Assembly (NCBI GenBank): GCA_030062745.1
Contig: CP099846.1
Location: 27,859,201-27,923,200, forward strand
Length of the DNA stretch: 64,000 nt
DNA from: Capitulum mitella
Taxonomy: Eukaryota; Arthropoda; Thecostraca; Pollicipedomorpha; Pollicipedidae
Direction of reading: 5' to 3'
The notes beneath the pieces are model-generated. The model did not search any database and was not told the origin of the DNA. It saw nothing but the letters and a program-made list of their open reading frames with translations. Positions 35,540 through 47,043 of this stretch are shown in pieces. The position numbers and the translations under genes are program-made. How positions within the stretch are numbered: position 1 is the first letter of the stretch; each line of letters starts with the position of its first letter.

Positions 35540-36010
35540 GGAGGCCTTTGCTGGCGCACGGCAGCCGCCACGTACGTGCATGGCCAGCGGTGTGTGGGAG
35601 TGGCCAGCTGACCGGGCTGGAAATAGCCGCGCCGCTGTCGGGGCCGGAGCGCGACCTCAAGGTCACCGCCGCTGGCTTTGTTGCCGGCCGCTGACGGCCG
35701 CCGCCGGCCGCGGCGGGCCCGTCAGTGTTGTGTCCGGCCGCCTGTGAGTGGGTCGCGCCGCGCGTGCCGTTCGTCCCGCGCGCGCCGAAGTCCGGCGGCG
35801 GGGCGCGCGCCGGCCCTTCCGCGCGCTCAAGGTCGCGCCGCTGCTTCCTAGGTGGTCGCGCGCTGCAAGCGGGGTGTCGAGCGGGGTTGCAGGATCGTGC
35901 GGGATGGTCAGGTCCCGGGGCGTCGGGCGGTGGTGGGGGCAGGCGTCTCGGAGCGTTCGGAACGTCGGACGGGGCACTTCGGAATTTCCCCGGATGACGC
36001 TCGTTGTTCG
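35540..36010. promoter_or_regulatory. CpG-dense block
   Basis: GC-rich with very frequent CpG, crossed by a 243-codon minus-strand frame that is proline/arginine/alanine-rich and without a domain. It may be a promoter-type island. No matching first exon could be tied to it. Confidence 0.3.
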
Positions 36011-36828
36011 TGTCGACATAACGTAAACATCGGAGGTCTGTCAGCACAGTTCCGTCTTCCACTGGTCCAAGGCTCAGCCGAGAGAGGCTCTTGACAACGT
36101 TCCGGGGCGCGCTGTTTGCGGAAGGGACCAAAGTTCGTGGTCGGCTCGAGTCTGGCAGAACGCTGTCCGGGCGCGAGTGTGCTCGCCTGGCGGGTCGCGA
36201 AGGTTCTGACGCTAACTTCCCGGGCGGGGCATTGTCTACGTCGGGACGCCTCGGGGTCATGTAATGTGCGTGTGGATAGGATTGTGCTGTACTTCAGGCT
36301 TTGTTAGTGCGGACTGTAGCCCTGCTCACAGCTTGAGTAGGAACGTGAATCTTCGTCACGTTTAGCGGAAAGACTGTGTTCCTTGAGCAAGCGTGGTATC
36401 GGCAATCCTTGTATAGGCTTAAACCATTAGATTTTTCCGTCCACCCCCCAGGCTTAGAAGCTTAAAGGAGTTTGACTTTATCTGAGTTCGCCGTCTCCAG
36501 TATCGGGTATTGTAGGGAGGAATGAATGTCATGGTATTAATAAGGGATTAATCCTTCCCTGAATTTACGTTGATGTTTTTAAGTTGTGTTACTATTTATA
36601 CGCGGATTAGTTCCCGGTAAAGAACACCATGTCGCCTTGTGGGCTCCCGAACGTATTCTGCCAATTAGTGGTCGATATGTTAGTGGTACATCGGGGAGTT
36701 TTGGTTTATGGGATGGTGGGCCGTCATGATTTATTGACATGTGCTGTTAGTGTTACATATTTATGTTACATACTTTGTTTATGCGATTCTTTTGCTTGTC
36801 GATGAGCAGCATATAAAGAGCCGTCAAG

Positions 36829-36902
36829 ATGGATGTGGATCCCGACGTTTGCTTTCACGACGAGAATGGAAACATACGAAAACACCAGAACAGTCACGTC
36901 AA
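36829..36902 (+). CDS. Candidate first coding exon of an unknown gene
   Basis: An ATG in good context (TCAAGATGG) opens a frame of 24 codons reading MDVDPDVCFHDENGNIRKHQ and then NSHV. It ends at a strong donor, AA|GTGAGTAT, in phase 2. Without splicing the frame would stop at once. No protein family is recognised and no following exon was identified. A TATAAA lies only about 16 bases upstream, too close to serve a start site before this ATG. Confidence 0.3.
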
Positions 36903-37269
36903 GTGAGTATCTGAACGCCACCACTGCTAATGAATACGGTTTGGGCTACTGACGATACTTGATTGCGACTTGGTGACAGTTGGAGAGAGTAACGACAGAG
37001 AACATGTGCGCCCAAATGCTAACCAGACCACGCGAAGCGAAGTCACAAGTTTATGTGACATTCCTGTACTTTTTGACCTGCAACGCAGTTGCAACAGGCG
37101 TGTTCTGAGACGCGGAGATTGACCCGTTAAGGCCTTTTCTCGCCATGCAGTGCTGCAGGACAGATTTTTCCCAAGTCTGGGGACGACTTCTTTGTCCTCC
37201 CCCACCCCACCCCATTCACCGCTTCCGCCGTCCCGCCCCGCGTCGGCGTCTCGGCCTGGTGTCGCCGTA

Positions 37270-37407
37270 ATGGTCCGATGCCTGGGCGGCGTAGCCTGGC
37301 GAGTTGTGCGCCGGGCAGCTGCCCTGCCGTCTGGCACACCGATCACTCCCCGTACAGCGCGTGTGCGCTGTTACTCGGCGCTGGCGGGGGGCCAGGCGGC
37401 GCCGCAC
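37270..37407 (+). CDS. Candidate first exon with mitochondrial-type presequence
   Basis: The ATG opens MVRCLGGVAWRVVRRAAALP, followed by SGTPITPRTARVRCYSALAG, then GQAAPH and a donor GTGAGC at 37408. The segment has many arginines, no acidic residue and amphipathic spacing, with an RCYS motif as often found near presequence cleavage sites. Exon length 138 is an exact number of codons (phase 0). It lies in GC-rich DNA that could be a promoter. I could not link it to a later exon, so the product is unknown. High GC alone could yield arginine-rich frames, so this is tentative. Confidence 0.3.
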
Positions 37408-37574
37408 GTGAGCGGCCGGCGCGTGACGGACGGGCCCGCTGGCGGTGCTGGCCGCGCGCCGGCCGGATGGCGCCTGTCCTCGCCATCGGAGGACGGCGAC
37501 CGACAGCGTATCGCGAGGGCGCCGGGTTTTTGTCCGTCCGCCATCCGTTGTCGGGGGACTGGGTGTGACCACAT

Positions 37575-37848
37575 CAGGCACGTAGCCAGGATTTTCCTGG
37601 GGAGGGGTAGTTGCCAAATTTCGTCGTATGAGAGTGGCATATGACGGAATTTATGGGGAAAGCGGCAATTTCTTGTGATTGACCTCATATTAAGCGCGCA
37701 GGGAAAACAAAAGTATGATATGTGCTTTTGCAGCACATGAATAGTCACTATTCCGTATTTCTACCAAATCGCTAAATATCTAGTGTAGACCGCGTGGCTC
37801 CTGGGGTGGAGGGCATGGCCCCCACGACCCTTCTTGGCTTCGTCCCTG
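37575..37848 (-). mobile_element. Short hAT-like MITE, family A, copy 2
   Basis: A 274-base element beginning CAGGCACGTAGCC and ending GGCTTCGTCCCTG, flanked by GACCACAT (37567-37574) and GACCCCAT (37849-37856), one mismatch in eight. Reversed, it aligns along its whole length with 15423-15691, sharing CTAGATATTT, TTAATATGAGGTCA-type and CCCATAAATT blocks. No coding frame. Confidence 0.88.
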
Positions 37849-37856
37849 GACCCCAT

Positions 37857-38570
37857 ATAGATTAACGGCATACACATATCAACCTCGGAGATACGAGGGA
37901 TTTGCCTTCGCTCAGTTCTCCCTTTTCCGGCTTAAGTTCCGAATGACAAGAGACAAGGACTTTAGATTGTTGCTACCTACGCGGACCAGAAGAACAGGTC
38001 TACCTTTTGTTAGAAATAGTGGACCAAGTGAGCCGTCACATCGCCATCAACTGGGCGTTGACTTGACCAGATTTCAGGGGTAACCTGGACGCAAACAGAT
38101 TGGACCCAGTGGTGAAGATGAGGTGAATTTCGTGGGCCCAAGGGTGAAAATGAGGTGAACATAAGGGTCCCTTGATGGTGCCGTGCGTTGTATGAATATT
38201 AACCGTGATGAACCCTAAGATAAAAAGCATTGTGAATAATTGGGGAATACAAAAATCGCAGTTTAAGCCACTGAGGTTTTGGGTTTTAGCATGAGTGTAG
38301 CCATTGGAGAGTGCTGAGGGGGCCGTTGCTGTTTTTTTCCAGACTTGGGGAGATGTGCATGTGAAAATTCTGCAATTATGCTTGTATGCCTTCCCCGCCA
38401 TCTACCCAAACAGTTGTCTGTGGCGTAAAATCCTAGTGACGCCTGTGCGTAATTGGCTGAGATGGGTTGGGATTAGTCAGAATGGATTCGTCCCCGCCCT
38501 GGGGGGGGGGGGCATATTCATTCAGTGGGTAGTCAGGACGTGGAAGAGCGCACGCAACTGCGCATCCCTG
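37857..38570. other. No gene recognised
   Basis: Average composition; a G run of ten at 38501-38512. Nothing repeats or codes recognisably. Confidence 0.4.
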
Positions 38571-39420
38571 TACCGGCAACACCCAGGTGCGGGTCCGTCT
38601 AGATCCGGGACAGTCCACGGGGCCAGTTCGGGCCCCCCCGGCGTCCCCCGGCCGCCAGACACGGAGAGGGCGGGTCACCACTCCCGACCTTTGGCCCGCT
38701 GCCGGCACGTCCTGACACCAACGACTGGGGCCGGTCGGGTCCGTCACGCAGCCGACCGCCGCCGCGGCCCTTCGCCGAGGCAGGCGGCGCGTCCTCTGGG
38801 GCCGCTGTTCGCCGAGCAGCCGGCGCTGTCCGCAGACCCGGGCCCGGCCCGCCCGCCTGCCGGCAGTGATTTGATGGCAGCACGCGTCAGTCTGCAGCGG
38901 GGCTTCCCAGCCCCAGGGTCATCGATTCGGCCGAGACCGCGTCGATGGTGGCCAGCTGACGGGCCGGACGACGCGGCTCGTCGGCTGGCGGGACGCCCAT
39001 CGACCGGGTCGCCACCCCCCGGCGTCCCGTCGCGGTCCCCTGGAGACTCCCCCCGGCAACCCACCGCAGTTCCGTAGAGATCCACTGCCATCCCCCGGCG
39101 TTCCACCGCCGTCCCAGGGAGACCTAGCGCAAACCCCCGGCGTCCTGCCGCAGTCCCCTGGAGACCCACCACCGCCCCCGACTTCTCATCGCAGTCCCCT
39201 GAAGACCCACCGCCACCCACGGCGTCGTACCGCAGTCCCGTTGAGACCCACCGCAGCCGCCGCCGCCCCTCCCCCTGACAATCCACTACAGCCGCCCGAA
39301 AACCCACCGCAGCACCCCAGCGACCGATCACAGCCCTCGGCGACCCACCACATCGACCGACTGCAATCGATCCCCCTGCCGCCGACCCGCGCAGAGCTGA
39401 ACATGCCGCGTCCTGCCCCA
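38571..39420. repeat. GC-rich stretch ending in a decayed minisatellite
   Basis: From about 38990 to 39330 a motif of CCCCCGGCGTCC, CCGCAGTCCC and TGGAGACCCACC recurs with a period of roughly 35 bases, at least eight times, much diverged. Frames over it in all phases are proline- or glycine-rich artefacts. The part before 38990 is CpG-dense. Confidence 0.65.
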
Positions 39421-41489
39421 GAAGTTGGAGGCCGGAGAGAGACCCTAGGCATTGTAATGTTACCAAATCAGAAACTTAAGTGTAGTAGGCATCTCTCCCA
39501 AGCGTGATTACGTAGTATTTTTCGTTTTAATTTGATAGTTGGTGTTTTATTACCTTTCAAACGATTGTGCTAGTTGTGATGGCCAACTTATGCCTTCAGT
39601 GACAGTGTAAAGTCAGTTCGGTGACGTGTTTATTTAGGTCACTAATGGGACTGTCAGGACGTTCAGCGAGGAAGTTTGTTTCCTTACTTCCCGTTAACCA
39701 TGCGTAACGTGGCTATTGTGATGGTGCCGCAAGTACGAGTGGACTGACAGTGATCGAAAGGCAACGACGCCGCTGTCCGGAGGAGTTAACGCCTCAGTGA
39801 GCGGGGCACCGGCCTGGCCCACGGGTGTCACGGACCCCGGCCTCGAGCGGAGACTGTGAGGGGGGTGTGGCAGCTCCTCTATAGTTGGGGGAGGGGGGAA
39901 AAGAAGCATCTTGGGTCAGTTCTTTCTGGTCGGCGCCCTTAGGGTCAGTGTTAAATTTCCAAAAAGTTGGGAGGGCCGCTGCCCCCTCCCCCTGCCTCCC
40001 GCTTCTCGCATCCTTCAGCCTACGTGTGGGCCTGTGGTGCTCAGTAGGTGGCTGTGTTCCGGATAGTTGACGTAGAAATTTTGTATGGAACGGGTGGTGG
40101 TCGGGCTGCGATTTTAAAACACGTCACGATGAATTTCAGAGGCGATCGATCAAGTGGTTGAAAACCGCCAAATCGGGTGAAAGGGCATTGGTAGTTCTTG
40201 AATCCGTGGCGGTGATTTACTGAACTGCGCTCCTGCGACCGAAACCTGTGGTGAGTCTGACTCTCAGAGTGTTCACGGGCACCGTCACGAAAAGCGTGAT
40301 GACGGTCCATTCGGCGACGCGCATTGGTCGGGCAGAGCGGGTTTCCAGCGTGGTCCAGTCAGTGGTGCGCGATGGTCCGGTGTGGCGCGTTTGCATGCCC
40401 GCCCACTGGCTGCCGTCCCGGTCCGGTGGCAGCGGCCGTGCCAGACTGCGGCGCTATCGATTGGCGACCGAACCCCAGCGCCGGCGGCCGTCCCACCTGG
40501 GGACGAGTGCTGACTCACGTGGCTTACCCGACACGCTCCTGCTCCCAATCGGCGTTCGTCGGCAAGGCCGCTCTACTGCGTTGCGGAGAGGTCGGAAACG
40601 ACGTTGTTGCTGAACGTTGTTCGGGAGCAAGAAGTAGCCGAGGAAGTGGGCCAAGTCAGCTGGCGCGTGCGACCCCGGGACGCCGGCGCCAGGGCGCGAC
40701 CCGTCAGGACCGGCCGGTCGCCTGGTGTGCGCTGCGCCGGTCTGGCCGACGGCAGCGGGCGGCAGGCTACTGCGCAGCGCCTGTGAGACGCTCGGCCAGC
40801 CTCCGGGACCGGGCGCCGGCCCGACCGGCCCGCTTAAGCCGCGCCGTGCTGCGGCTGGACCGTTACCATGCTGAATGTCGGCTCCTGGCTTTAGTCCGGC
40901 GCAGAGCAGAAGGCGGTCGGCTGGGAGTGTTGGAGAGGTTGATGCGTTTTTGTAGTGAAATGCTGCGGAACGTGAGCGGTGTTTTGTTTACGGGACTGGC
41001 CGATTGTTTCCTCGAAAGTGGCACATCGTATGCATGCAGCGGTTCGATGTACATTTCATAGGACACTCAGTCTGTTGCATAACTGACTGGGAGTACTTCG
41101 GCGGCTGCAGTACTTTTGTTCTAATTTAAGAAGCCCGCATCCGAGTGCCACTCCTGTGCTGAGCATATTTACACTCTTCGTGTTTTGCAGATTACCGCGG
41201 ATCGCGAAGCCGCAGCACGCGGCTTCGGAAGCCGAGCCTGGTCGCTGGGCGAGGCAGCCGTGATCTTTTGCCGTCGATGCTGGCAGCGCACACCTGCACG
41301 TGTGGACCGGCACTTCGATACCCAACTGACTGCGTTTTCCCTCCCGTTTCAGCATGAGCATGCCCCACTACAGCGTTCACGTGGGGGCAGGGCGGCAGCA
41401 CTGGGTTTGATGCCCCCCATGCCGCCAGAACTGTGTTTTGTAACGAAGAGGGCAGCGGCGTGGGGAAAACTTCAGAGCCCTTTCTGCCA
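39421..41489. other. No gene recognised; CpG-dense at 40.4-40.85 kb
   Basis: Plus-strand frames up to 245 codons (40324-41061) cross a GC-rich stretch and are arginine-rich without a domain. A region before 39900 has average composition. No exon is supported. Confidence 0.4.
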
Positions 41490-41640
41490 AATCAACTAGT
41501 AAGTGGCTGTCGGCGCCGCCGTTGTACTTTGGCTGGGGACAGCACCCTGTCCTGATGTCAGGTGCCAGGCAACCTTGGGATGGGCGCCGAATGACCTTGT
41601 GACCTTGGTGTGCCCCTAAGACCCAATAACCAACCAACGA
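41490..41640 (+). repeat. SINE/LINE-like 3' end with AACC tail
   Basis: The right part reads GGGCGCCGAATGACCTTGTG and on to CCCAATAACCAACCAAC. Its last 60 bases match, in reverse, the small insert inside the Tigger gene (18515-18572). An AACC-type tail and 5' truncation in the other copy point to retrotransposition. The left border is not certain. Confidence 0.65.
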
Positions 41641-44129
41641 GGCAACCCTGGGAGATGATTTGCCGTCTGTTATGAGCTATGGAAGTCGTCATGAAGCCAG
41701 GGTAATATGAAGGATTCGTAAAAAGAAGTTGCGTGGTAGCCTCTCTTACCGGAATTAGGTCATGAGCACATGTGTTAACATTAATATTTGGAACAGAGAC
41801 ATGATTCGGTCGTTTAAAGTTCTATGATGTAATCATGCTGTGGTTTGCACCAACGAGCTTCATCTGACAACATTTTAAAAATCAGATAAGGCTAAACATA
41901 CTTAACGCTATTGAGATTGAGATTGGATTGAGAGCACAGTGATTGGAGTGGCTGGGTTTATATGATGTGTACTTCGGCATAAGACTGTTTCTTATTCAGT
42001 ATTTGTCTCTTGGTGCCCTTTTTCTCGCCCTCGAGAAAAGTGCGTGGTCGTTAGGGCAGGCTTGGAACCAATGCATTTTCTTCAGAAGTCTTAAAAATAC
42101 CACTTGGCCAAAGCGTTAAACACAGGGGTCTCTGCTAACCGCGGGCGCCTCCCCTGCGTGGAGTTTCTCCGGCCATGTGGAGTTTGTCGTTTTGACGCCG
42201 GTTCAAGATATCTCTGGAGATGGCCGCAGTTCGGAAATTTGATGCGATGGCGACGACGCCGAGTCGGTTCGCGCGACCTCCCTTGATAAACACGTCTCCG
42301 CTGGCGGCACGGGCGACGTCCGAGACGCAGGCGCCAGTTGGCAGCCCGGTAGGATAACTAGGATAACCGGGACACCCCGTTGCCGTATTTGATCCTCACC
42401 CGGCTCAGTCGGCCGCCCGCGCGGGGATGGATGACCTTGGGCGGGAGCCGCCGAGCCGAGACGGCCTCGTGTTGCAGAACCTGCCGACACTGGCGGGTCG
42501 ATGGCCGCTCCGGCGCACCGGCGGCCGGGCTCTGCTGGTGGGACGCGGACGGCCGGGGCAGAGGGCGATTGGTGTGTGGTTTGCTTGCGCTGACGCGGGC
42601 CTCACCGACGACTTTGGTTAGAGCAACTGTTTATTGCCCTCCCGATGCGCAGTCAGAACTTGGAAACGATGTCACGGACTTGTGGGATTACGGATAATCC
42701 TTGTATCGCTATGAGCAGCCGTGAAGTAGTTCGTAGACTAGAACAAAGACTGGGGTTCGTGGTTTCAGTTGAAAGGGTCATTACACAGACGATTTCCCTG
42801 GAAACGTTACCAGCATTAACCCTCGTCAGTATTCGCCTGTGGCCACATTCGACGGAGGAGGGGTACAACCCCAGCCATTTCCAGACAGAACTCGATCAAC
42901 ACGAAACTGAAACGGGTGTGCAGCTTTATCGTTCATGTGCAGAAGAGTATCCGGTTGGGCCCTTTAAGTCACGCAGTGACCTTGAATGCTAGCTCAAAGA
43001 AGGCCTCGTCAGTTGATGCTGGTTTCCATTGGAACCTGTGGTACTTGGCCTATAGGGGCGCCTGTAAGGGGCTCTGAGGTGACTTCTGACGATGATTAGG
43101 GACTGAGTCCACTATTTCCTTGCGATTCTACGCTTCCAGTTGTGATGTCAATCGAAGTGAAAAGGACCAGTGACCCCAGTTCATGTTTTTGTGTTAGATG
43201 ACCTTGGCCCATTTGAGGACTGAGGTGCGTAGGTCGTTCGCACCATGCTTGACAGCCATGCGTAATACTTGTAAGGCATAGTGCAAAACAGGCCGAAAAC
43301 TTCCGCTACACGGTGCCACGACGGACCGTGGCCACATCAGGATTTCTTCGTATCCCGCCCTCGAAACAGATGGTCATAGTTCCATGACAATAGAGATATT
43401 GACTTCAAATTTTCGGTGAGTATGTAAATACGTTTAAAACATAGCAGTGCAAAATTTCAGGTCAGTCGTTTTAGTCCTTTTTATGCAGCTTGTGAAAAAG
43501 TCCGCACCCTGCACTGGCTTGGTAGGGTTAGCGGAATTTCCGGAGACTTATCCAACCTTTTTATGGTAACTGCATTCAGGGAAGACGATTCCAGACGTTT
43601 CCGCGCAACCGCGGGCGGGTAGACGCGTGATTCTCGGATTGAACATCTGTCAGGTTTTTCCGTTCTCCGGCCGCTGTTGTTCGCTGTTGCCATGGCGACC
43701 GAGCAAAAAGTGGGTTGCCTATTGGTCCGTGGTGGCCGGGAGGCAGCAGGCTCCGTGGGTGTTGCCAGGCCAGTCTGATCTTTGTCAGCCAGGCAGGGAC
43801 TGTTGCGCAGTTCTCCCTGCCGGCCGTGAAGCGGAGTGAAGCGCCCCGGGAAATGGATGTTTGCTGTCACTTCTTGGTCGCGCCCAGGGCCGGCTGAGGC
43901 CGAGGCTTGTTTTTACGTTTGCTGGAAGACGGCAGCGTCTCGTGGCGATTTCGTATCGTTTGCTGTTCTTCCGGAATTGGATTTTTCTCCCGGGGGTCCT
44001 GCTCGTTTCAATGTCCGACCCTTCCGCGTCAGAGTTGGATTACCTCTGATCGGTGAGCGGCGTGCCGTAGAAGCAGAACAGCCTGAAAACCGTCAGCTCT
44101 CTCCGAACTCCGGCCCTCTGCCCCGTCAG
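41641..44129. other. Upstream of the antizyme exons; no exon identified
   Basis: The 5' exons of antizyme must lie to the left of 44130 but I could not identify them. A 115-codon frame at 42645-42992 has no known domain. A possible short intron, GTGAGCGG at 44053 to AG at 44128-44129 (77 bases, with a pyrimidine-rich end), would place coding sequence just before 44053. Confidence 0.35.
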
Positions 44130-44380
44130 CCGCGCTCGCCGCCCGCGACTGGGCCCCCACCAGCCGGAGCGGCAGCCCCGCTGCCGGCCGCTCTGACGCC
44201 TCGGCCGCACCGCCCGCAGGAGAATGAGTTGGCGAACATCGACGACAACCAGCCGGTCCGGCTCAGCGTCACCATGAGCCTGACTTCGGCGCTGGACGCG
44301 CGCTGGGAGGCCGTGCTCTGGCGGCGGCGACTCTACGTGCAGGTGCCCACCGGCCTGCTGCCGGACGGCTCCAAGGAGGG
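44130..44380 (+). CDS. OAZ: Ornithine decarboxylase antizyme, penultimate coding exon
   Basis: Antizyme binds ornithine decarboxylase, blocks it and delivers it to the proteasome without ubiquitin, and so holds down polyamines. This exon reads (in ORF2 frame) LSVTMSLTSALDARWEAVLW, then RRRLYVQVPTGLLPDGSKEG, aligning with the fly-type antizyme region ending LYVxLPxDLPDGGKEAF. It ends at a GTACGT donor (44381) in phase 2, which joins exactly to the last exon as GG|A. The 5' limit is inferred from a pyrimidine-rich acceptor (AG 44128-44129). Antizymes are made by +1 ribosomal frameshifting, usually at UCC-UGA. I do not see UCC-UGA here in the right register. UGA codons in the register that could precede a +1 shift into this frame are at 44084-44086 and 44225-44227. 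The residues before about 44240 are proline/alanine-rich and not conserved. Confidence 0.85.
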
Positions 44381-44494
44381 GTACGTGTCGCACCGCCGCG
44401 CCGGCCCGTCACCCGCGCACGCACACAGACAAATGTCGCCGCATCGTTGGACACTGGCAGGGGTGTGGTCGGTCGCAAGCCGGGCGGAAGGTAT

Positions 44495-44812
44495 GTGCAG
44501 GATTCCAGGACGAATGTCAGGCTCGTTATTTGCTGCACGCTTGGCGCTGCACGGACTGGAGGCTGTTCTTCGTGGCCCCGTTGAAATTGGACAGGACGTC
44601 GTATTTGAATGAACGCTGAGTGCTGTATCACATCATGCGGTACACAAAGACGTGTTGTGTTGTGTGCAGGATTCCAGGACAAATGTCGGACTCGTTATTT
44701 GCTGCACGCTTGGCGCTGCGCGGACTGTTCTTCGTGGCCCCATTTAAATTGGAACAGGACGTCGTGCTTGAATGAACGTTGAGTGCCGTATCACATCATA
44801 CGTTACGCAAAG
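44495..44812. repeat. Two-copy tandem duplication, period about 169 bases
   Basis: Unit 1 starts at 44495 and unit 2 at 44664, both with GTGCAGGATTCCAGGAC and both ending in GTATCACATCAT followed by a GTAC/GTTAC and CAAAG motif. The copies differ by substitutions and small gaps. Confidence 0.88.
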
Positions 44813-44989
44813 CTGGGGTACTTAAGTAACATCCAGAAGGTGGTCATGGCTTTGGAGAGTGCAGTGGACTGGAAGTCTGTGAAGTCTTTGTCGTCAGCCT
44901 TAAGTTCAAAGGTAACGTTGATATCCCACGATCCTAGGCCGGACCTTGCATGACGTCCCTCCTACCTCTGACCGAAGGTAATATCCTCA

Positions 44990-45265
44990 CTCCCTGACTA
45001 GACCTTACATCCCCAGCTCCCTGGCTGGACCAGACATTCCCCAGTGCCTGACTGGGCCTGATATCCAGTTCCCCGGCTGGATCTGGCATCCCTGTTCCCT
45101 GGCCGGACATGACGTCCCCAGGTCCCCGGTTTGACGTGACATCCCCTGCTCTCTACCCGGGTCCGACATTCCCTCTCCCCTGCCGGGCCTGATATCTCCA
45201 GCTCCCTGACTGGATCTGACATCCCCTCCTGCCTCGCTGGACCGGACATTCCGGCGCGCCGGCGG
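44990..45265. repeat. Decayed minisatellite, unit about 30 bases
   Basis: CCCTGGCTGGA, CCTGACTGGGCCTGA, ATCTGACATCCCC and relatives recur about nine times with heavy divergence. It lies wholly in the antizyme intron. Confidence 0.7.
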
Positions 45266-47043
45266 GACCTAACGTCCCCGGCCGCCGGCCGGCCCGGCGG
45301 AGAGACGCCTGTCAGCTGGCGGCCGCCTGTCCTCCGGCCGGGGACATACACACTGGCCGGCCAGACGGTGTAAACATTCTGAGGACTGGCCGCGTGCCGG
45401 ACACAGGCGGCGACACAGACAGACAGGACGTCGGTATATGGCGGGGAGTGGGACATCTGCCGCACGGACTGCACGCCGGGAAGGGAGAGGGTGGGGGCAG
45501 CGTGAACCGTGGGTCGTGGAGGTGGAGTCGCGAATGGGACATGGCACGCGCGTCGGGAGCTGCTCCGTATCGTTTGTGCTGTCGAGGTGCCGTTCCCAAA
45601 GTCCACTTGGTCGAAGAGATAAGATGTACTGCAGAACGGTTTAAGGTAAACAACGATAAAGCAGTCGCGATGGTGCGACACACGGTAATTCCCGAGTGCA
45701 ACTTGAAACTAGAGCAATCCGGCCGGTGCTGGTCTTGACACATCCAGAACTCCACGTTCCTGAATCGATCCCGGCCATACAAGGCGGGCGGGGCGGGGCC
45801 CAGGCCGTCGCACGAGGGACGGGACCCCGTCGTGGCCGGTCACGCTCGGACACGCCCGCTGCCGCGCTCCTGTCGTGAGCGTTCACGAAACCTCAGCTGT
45901 CCGGCGGCCCGCCCCGCGGCCGGCCGGAGCCGTCCCCGGCCGGCGGCGGCGCTGCGACGTTGGCAGCGCGCGGCGCACGGCGGCCGGCCAACGGCGGCGC
46001 CGCGGCCTGCCGAAATAGCGGGCCGGCCCGGCCGGAGGCGCTGCGCGTCCGCGGTCGCCGGCCCTGTTGTCACCCGCCGCGCCGCGTCGCAGCTGGGGAG
46101 GGGGGGGGGGGCGCCTGCAGCCGTGGCGGGGTCGCCGGGGTTCATTTGGTACTTTGGGACTGAAGTGTGAATGGTGTGGGTTGGAGCCGTGGTCGCTTCG
46201 TGCTTTCGCACTGCAAGCTGCGATACTGCACACAGACAGTGTAAAGAAGCGACGATCGGGGTTTGCTGTGCTCGCTGCCGTCTTGTGGGGCGCTCGGCTC
46301 GCATTGACGCAGTATCGGGCGTCTTGATGCCTGATAAATCAATGCGCGGTCGCGAGTCCCCGTGGGCGGCGGAATCCCGGACCCTTGTGCAATATGCCGC
46401 CGTCGTCTCACCGGTCGCTACCTCTCTGCCATTGTCTGTGACCTGGTGACGTCTGTGCCTACATAAAGTGTGAGGTGGCCCGTCTGGTTTGCCGTACCGT
46501 GCAGCGAACTCTCCACCGTCAGTTCTTTTGATGAAGTCTGGCGTGGTATGCCCGATGTGACCTCCGTTTCGTCCTTTGTCGTGAGCCGTCTCCCCCTGTC
46601 GTCAGCGTTCCCGGTCTCGAGGGCTCTGTTTGCGCTGGTGACGTCAGCTCGTGTTGTAAGCCGCCGCTCACGGCTTCTTAGTCAGCTCGGAGCGTCAGAG
46701 CGGTGGTCGATACGACCTGTAGCGACCCTGGCGCCGTCTATAGTGGCGACACGTGCGGCGGGCCGATCCAGTCCGTCCCTCTGCTGCCGCGCACTGCCTT
46801 TGTGACAGTCCTGCGCGTCATGGTTGGGAAAGCCGCAGTTCACTTCGCGGTAGTGTCAGGCGGGTTGCGCGCTGTTTCTGTACTGCAGCCGGCCTCTATC
46901 TTCCTCCAGCCTCGTCTCTGAGGAGTCAGGCAGTAGTGCCGGGAGTTTGTATCCCCCAATCCGCGGCAGTTGGGCGGCCGCGTGCGTCCGTTCGCCGTTC
47001 GCCGCCGTTGCCGCCGTCCTGACCCGCTGCCCCGCCGCCGCAG

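Larger units (their letters stand above)
44381..47043 (+). other. Antizyme intron with tandem duplication and minisatellite
   Basis: A 2,663-base intron from GTACGT to CCGCCGCCGCAG. It holds a two-copy tandem duplication (44495-44812), a decayed minisatellite (about 44990-45265) and a CpG-dense stretch (45250-46130) with a G run at 46098-46110. No other exon is seen. Confidence 0.75.

Noticed and set aside
35529-36260. 243-codon minus-strand open frame
   Set aside because: Low-complexity proline/arginine content over a CpG-dense block, with other frames equally open. No family resemblance.
38710-38715. TCCTGA preceded by a frame reading LWPAAGTS, as antizyme ORF1 end
   Set aside because: Codon context is tempting, but it sits in GC-rich repeated DNA over 5 kb from the next antizyme exon, and neither the upstream frame nor the following one resembles antizyme.
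38744-39466. 240-codon minus-strand frame with glycine repeats
   Set aside because: It follows the 35-base minisatellite; the repeats in the peptide come from the DNA repeat.
41550-41555. TCCTGA as an antizyme frameshift site
   Set aside because: It lies inside the AACC-tailed retroelement copy, and the preceding frame has no antizyme character.
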